Source: a virus
DNA length: 40,864 nt
Direction: 5' to 3' (one strand)
IMG/VR virus record: IMGVR_UViG_3300050821_004871
Location: 1 to 40,864 of that record
Shown: positions 39,373-40,864 of the stretch, piece by piece
How the letters are laid out: the number at the start of each line of letters is the position of its first letter
Position numbering within the stretch: position 1 is the stretch's first letter
The notes under the pieces: generated by a model
Database searches by the model: none
What the model was told of the DNA's origin: nothing
What the model saw: only the letters and a program-made list of their open reading frames with translations
Translations under genes and position numbers: made by a program

Positions 39373-39681
39373 TTAAATTGGACCTAAGTTCTCAATCTCC
39401 TTCTGCAACAGGGCCAAGGCCCGCCAAGCCATCTTGGCACTGTGGGCGACCCCATCAGTATCCACTGTCCCTCTTTGCAGGAAGTGTCTAATCAAGGCAT
39501 CCGCCTCGTCCGTGGACTTCGTCCTGTCCCAGTGCAACGGCGTCCCCGGATTGTGCTGTTCATTTCCTTTGTACGAAACATACGCCACAGCCAGCAACGC
39601 ATCCGGAAAGTAATCCAAAACCCCACTGGCTATTGGCAATGTCTTCCTATCGGTGGTTGTAGTATTCAGGGTGATAGTCAT
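39373..39681 (-). CDS. dATP/dGTP diphosphohydrolase-like protein (DUF5664 type)
   Basis: 102 residues that match the DUF5664-type domain over nearly the whole length: DRKTLPIASGVLDYFPDALL, AVAYVSYKGNEQHNPGTPLH, WDRTKSTDEADALIRHFLQR and DGVAHSAKMAWRALALLQ. The domain carries conserved His, Glu and Asp residues suited to metal binding. Related phage enzymes hydrolyse dATP and dGTP to monophosphates; in some phages they support 2-aminoadenine DNA, but no purZ or special polymerase is present here. It overlaps the previous gene by 35 bases. Confidence 0.75.
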   Translation of the reverse strand: MTITLNTTTTDRKTLPIASGVLDYFPDALLAVAYVSYKGNEQHNPGTPLHWDRTKSTDEADALIRHFLQRGTVDTDGVAHSAKMAWRALALLQKEIENLGPI

Positions 39682-39841
39682 GAATTAAACCGTGTAGCTC
39701 CTCTAACCAATCCATGTAGCCCAACCAAGGGCCACCTGGTTCGTGGTTACCTGCTTTGATTTCATCTTCACAGCGATGGATTTCCCAGACAGCTTGGTCA
39801 ATCAACCGCAATCTCCTCGCATCAACGGGGTTAGCTTCCAT
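39647..39841 (-). CDS. Small hypothetical protein (64 aa)
   Basis: 64 residues (starts MEANPVDARRLRLIDQAVWE, then IHRCEDEIKAGNHEPGGPWL and LEELHGLIHDYHPEYYNHR). It looks like a helical hairpin rich in His, Glu and Trp. The ATG at 39839-39841 was chosen because GGGGGAAG lies upstream and it overlaps the phosphoesterase stop by 11 bases. The codons for ANPVDARR are formed by a reversed copy of the dispersed repeat. No family recognised. Confidence 0.55.
   Translation of the reverse strand: MEANPVDARRLRLIDQAVWEIHRCEDEIKAGNHEPGGPWLGYMDWLEELHGLIHDYHPEYYNHR
39815..39834 (+). repeat. Dispersed 20-bp element, copy 8
   Basis: CCTCGC-ATCAACGGGGTTAG, written on the plus strand; the genes here run on the minus strand. 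It spans the junction of the phosphoesterase stop codon and the next gene's first codons. The 26 bases 39810-39835 are identical to 9661-9686. Confidence 0.8.
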
Positions 39842-40592
39842 AAAGCTTCCCCCCAAAACTAAACTCCCCGTCCAGAACAATGATCGGATACAGATTAAAT
39901 AGTCCCTTCTCCCTCAGCTCAACAATCGTAAAACCATTAAGCCAAGCGGTCGGACGGTTCCGGAGATAATTAGGATTAGTCGCACCCAATATAGGCGCAA
40001 TCCAAGCCATATACTTCTTCTTAACCTCGACAGGCGAGATTTTGGCAAAGGACTGAGCCGCGTGAGTGTGTCCCGCCAGCACATTACCAGCATATAGTTC
40101 GATAGCTTTACGGGCAGGGTAAGCGCCAGCTTGATTCCCAATTCCTGTGAGAATCTCTCCATGAATGACATTGAGTTCACCAAGCTTGTAGCAATGCCCA
40201 AGCGGCACAATCTTCCAGCCTCTCGCGGCCATCGCTTCATGCCGCTCGATGATGCCTTCCAATTCCGGCTGCTCCTCAATCAGTTCGTGCTCCCAGTCAT
40301 CGTGATTTCCAATGATCCATACTCGCTCAGCGTTTCCAAGGCTCGCTTCAAGAGGTTCAAGTATTTCGTGTGTGAAACCGGTAGTATTCCGCTTGAACGA
40401 AGCTCGCTCACGATAAAAAGGTTTTCCTTTTGTATGGTGAGAAATTTCTTCGTTATTGAATTGATCTCCACCGAAGATAAAACCTTTGATGTCATTTTTC
40501 TTAATGAACTCCATCATGGCGTTCCAGGTCTTCTCTGAATACGCGGGGTAATGCAGGTCGTGCGCGACAACCCAAGTTTGCAATTTGGCCAT
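39831..40592 (-). CDS. Calcineurin-like metallophosphoesterase
   Basis: 253 residues with all motifs of the family in order: D-x-H (HDLH, Asp12/His14), GGDQFN (Asp43), GNHDD (Asn96/His97), IHGE (His144) and GHTH (His175/His177). These bind a two-metal centre that hydrolyses phosphomonoesters or phosphodiesters. Phage relatives act on nucleic acids or nucleotides; the target here is unknown. It starts in TAATG overlap with the upstream gene and overlaps the downstream one. Located in the leftward early operon. Confidence 0.85.
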   Translation of the reverse strand: MAKLQTWVVAHDLHYPAYSEKTWNAMMEFIKKNDIKGFIFGGDQFNNEEISHHTKGKPFYRERASFKRNTTGFTHEILEPLEASLGNAERVWIIGNHDDWEHELIEEQPELEGIIERHEAMAARGWKIVPLGHCYKLGELNVIHGEILTGIGNQAGAYPARKAIELYAGNVLAGHTHAAQSFAKISPVEVKKKYMAWIAPILGATNPNYLRNRPTAWLNGFTIVELREKGLFNLYPIIVLDGEFSFGGKLYGS

Positions 40593-40864
40593 TAATTCAT
40601 CGGCTTTCTGAAGAGGTTATCTTCTAGTATAAGTTCATGATCGCGAACCAGATCACCTAGGACTCGATCAACGTCTTGACTGCCCATGTAGTTCCGCATG
40701 GCCCTTCTTACCTCGGTGGCCGACAGCGCCATATTGCCGAGAACTTCCATAATCTTAGTTACTTTCTTCCCCTCTGGGGAAAGTGGAATAACCACTTCCG
40801 CAAGCTTATTAGTCGCGTAAGTGTATAAGCAAATACCAGCCCGAACATCATCAGCATCAATCCG
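40592..40864 (-). CDS. C-terminal part of a gene cut by the right edge
   Basis: The frame is open from the window edge and gives 91 residues without a visible start, so the gene is truncated by the window. An internal GTG at 40793 is a less likely start. The sequence RIDADDVRAGICLYTYATNK then a winged-helix-like tail (VTKIMEVLGNMALSATEVRR then LGDLVRDHELILEDNLFRKP) resembles the C-terminus of phage or plasmid helicase/primase-type proteins, but this is only a style match. It is coupled to the phosphoesterase gene by TAATG. Confidence 0.6.
   Translation of the reverse strand, partial: RIDADDVRAGICLYTYATNKLAEVVIPLSPEGKKVTKIMEVLGNMALSATEVRRAMRNYMGSQDVDRVLGDLVRDHELILEDNLFRKPMN

Noticed and set aside
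5341-39834. The dispersed element as a CRISPR-type repeat
   Set aside because: Copies are kilobases apart, in both orientations and partly inside genes. No regular spacer arrangement or cas gene is present.
5341-39834. The dispersed element as a phage-specific late promoter
   Set aside because: Orientation does not follow gene direction: two copies point against the rightward genes, one lies in the leftward operon pointing right, and one is inside the giant gene. No phage RNA polymerase is seen.
1-40864. tRNA genes
   Set aside because: No cloverleaf with a typical T-loop sequence was noticed on reading; a dedicated search was not possible.

Overview
The window is most of a tailed double-stranded DNA bacteriophage genome with a podovirus-like layout. 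The markers are small and large terminase subunits, an N4-gp56-type major capsid protein, a portal of about 700 residues, paired head-tail adaptor genes, a tail-nozzle-like protein of 1062 residues, and a terminal block of ejection-type proteins ending in a 1740-residue protein. No host genes, tRNA or rRNA genes, CRISPR arrays or insertion sequences were seen. Genes are packed tightly with start/stop overlaps (TAATG, ATGA, GTGA, TGATG) and several TTG or GTG starts. The host cannot be read directly. The exported proteins with signal peptides ending in G-Q hint at a Gram-negative soil-type host such as Acidobacteriota, which is weak inference.

Layout. (1) 1-1993, minus strand: an array of small early-type genes of unknown function, each preceded by a GGAG Shine-Dalgarno. 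Four consecutive genes are each enclosed by a near-perfect inverted repeat of 15-23 bp, and the arms of neighbouring repeats abut to within 0-1 nt. (2) 1994-2830: control region with a large imperfect hairpin, a cluster of three GTGTA/TACAC dyads, one small minus-strand gene and an AT-rich divergent spacer. (3) 2831-6416, plus strand: packaging genes (with a LAGLIDADG gene wedged between the two terminase genes), a zinc-ribbon miniprotein and a holin module. (4) 6439-11202: many small structural-type or hypothetical genes, including a family of four or five paralogues with a WD-T-AGV motif. (5) 11199-18956: fibre- or adhesin-like genes; the first five in a row carry Sec signal peptides, followed by a LamG-like protein and a protein with RLNQE repeats. 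(6) 18968-24400: portal, lipoprotein, scaffold-like protein, major capsid protein and small head genes. (7) 24397-25355: an L,D-transpeptidase-like domain and a histidine phosphatase inside the virion module. (8) 25356-33762: adaptors, nozzle, tail proteins, a second LAGLIDADG gene and ejection-type proteins. (9) 33762-39310: giant ejection protein and an orphan integrase core-binding domain, closed by a bidirectional terminator at 39331-39355. (10) 39373-40864, minus strand: dATP/dGTP diphosphohydrolase-like protein, small gene, metallophosphoesterase and a gene cut by the window edge.

Two kinds of structure are not explained by the genes. One is the chain of abutting inverted repeats that loops out each early cistron at the left end. 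The other is a dispersed element of about 20 bp (CCTCGC, 0-1 nt, ATCAACGGGGTTAG), present in eight copies in both orientations, mostly at gene junctions. No DNA polymerase, primase, helicase or RNA polymerase is recognisable, so either the phage relies on the host for replication or part of the genome lies outside the window.
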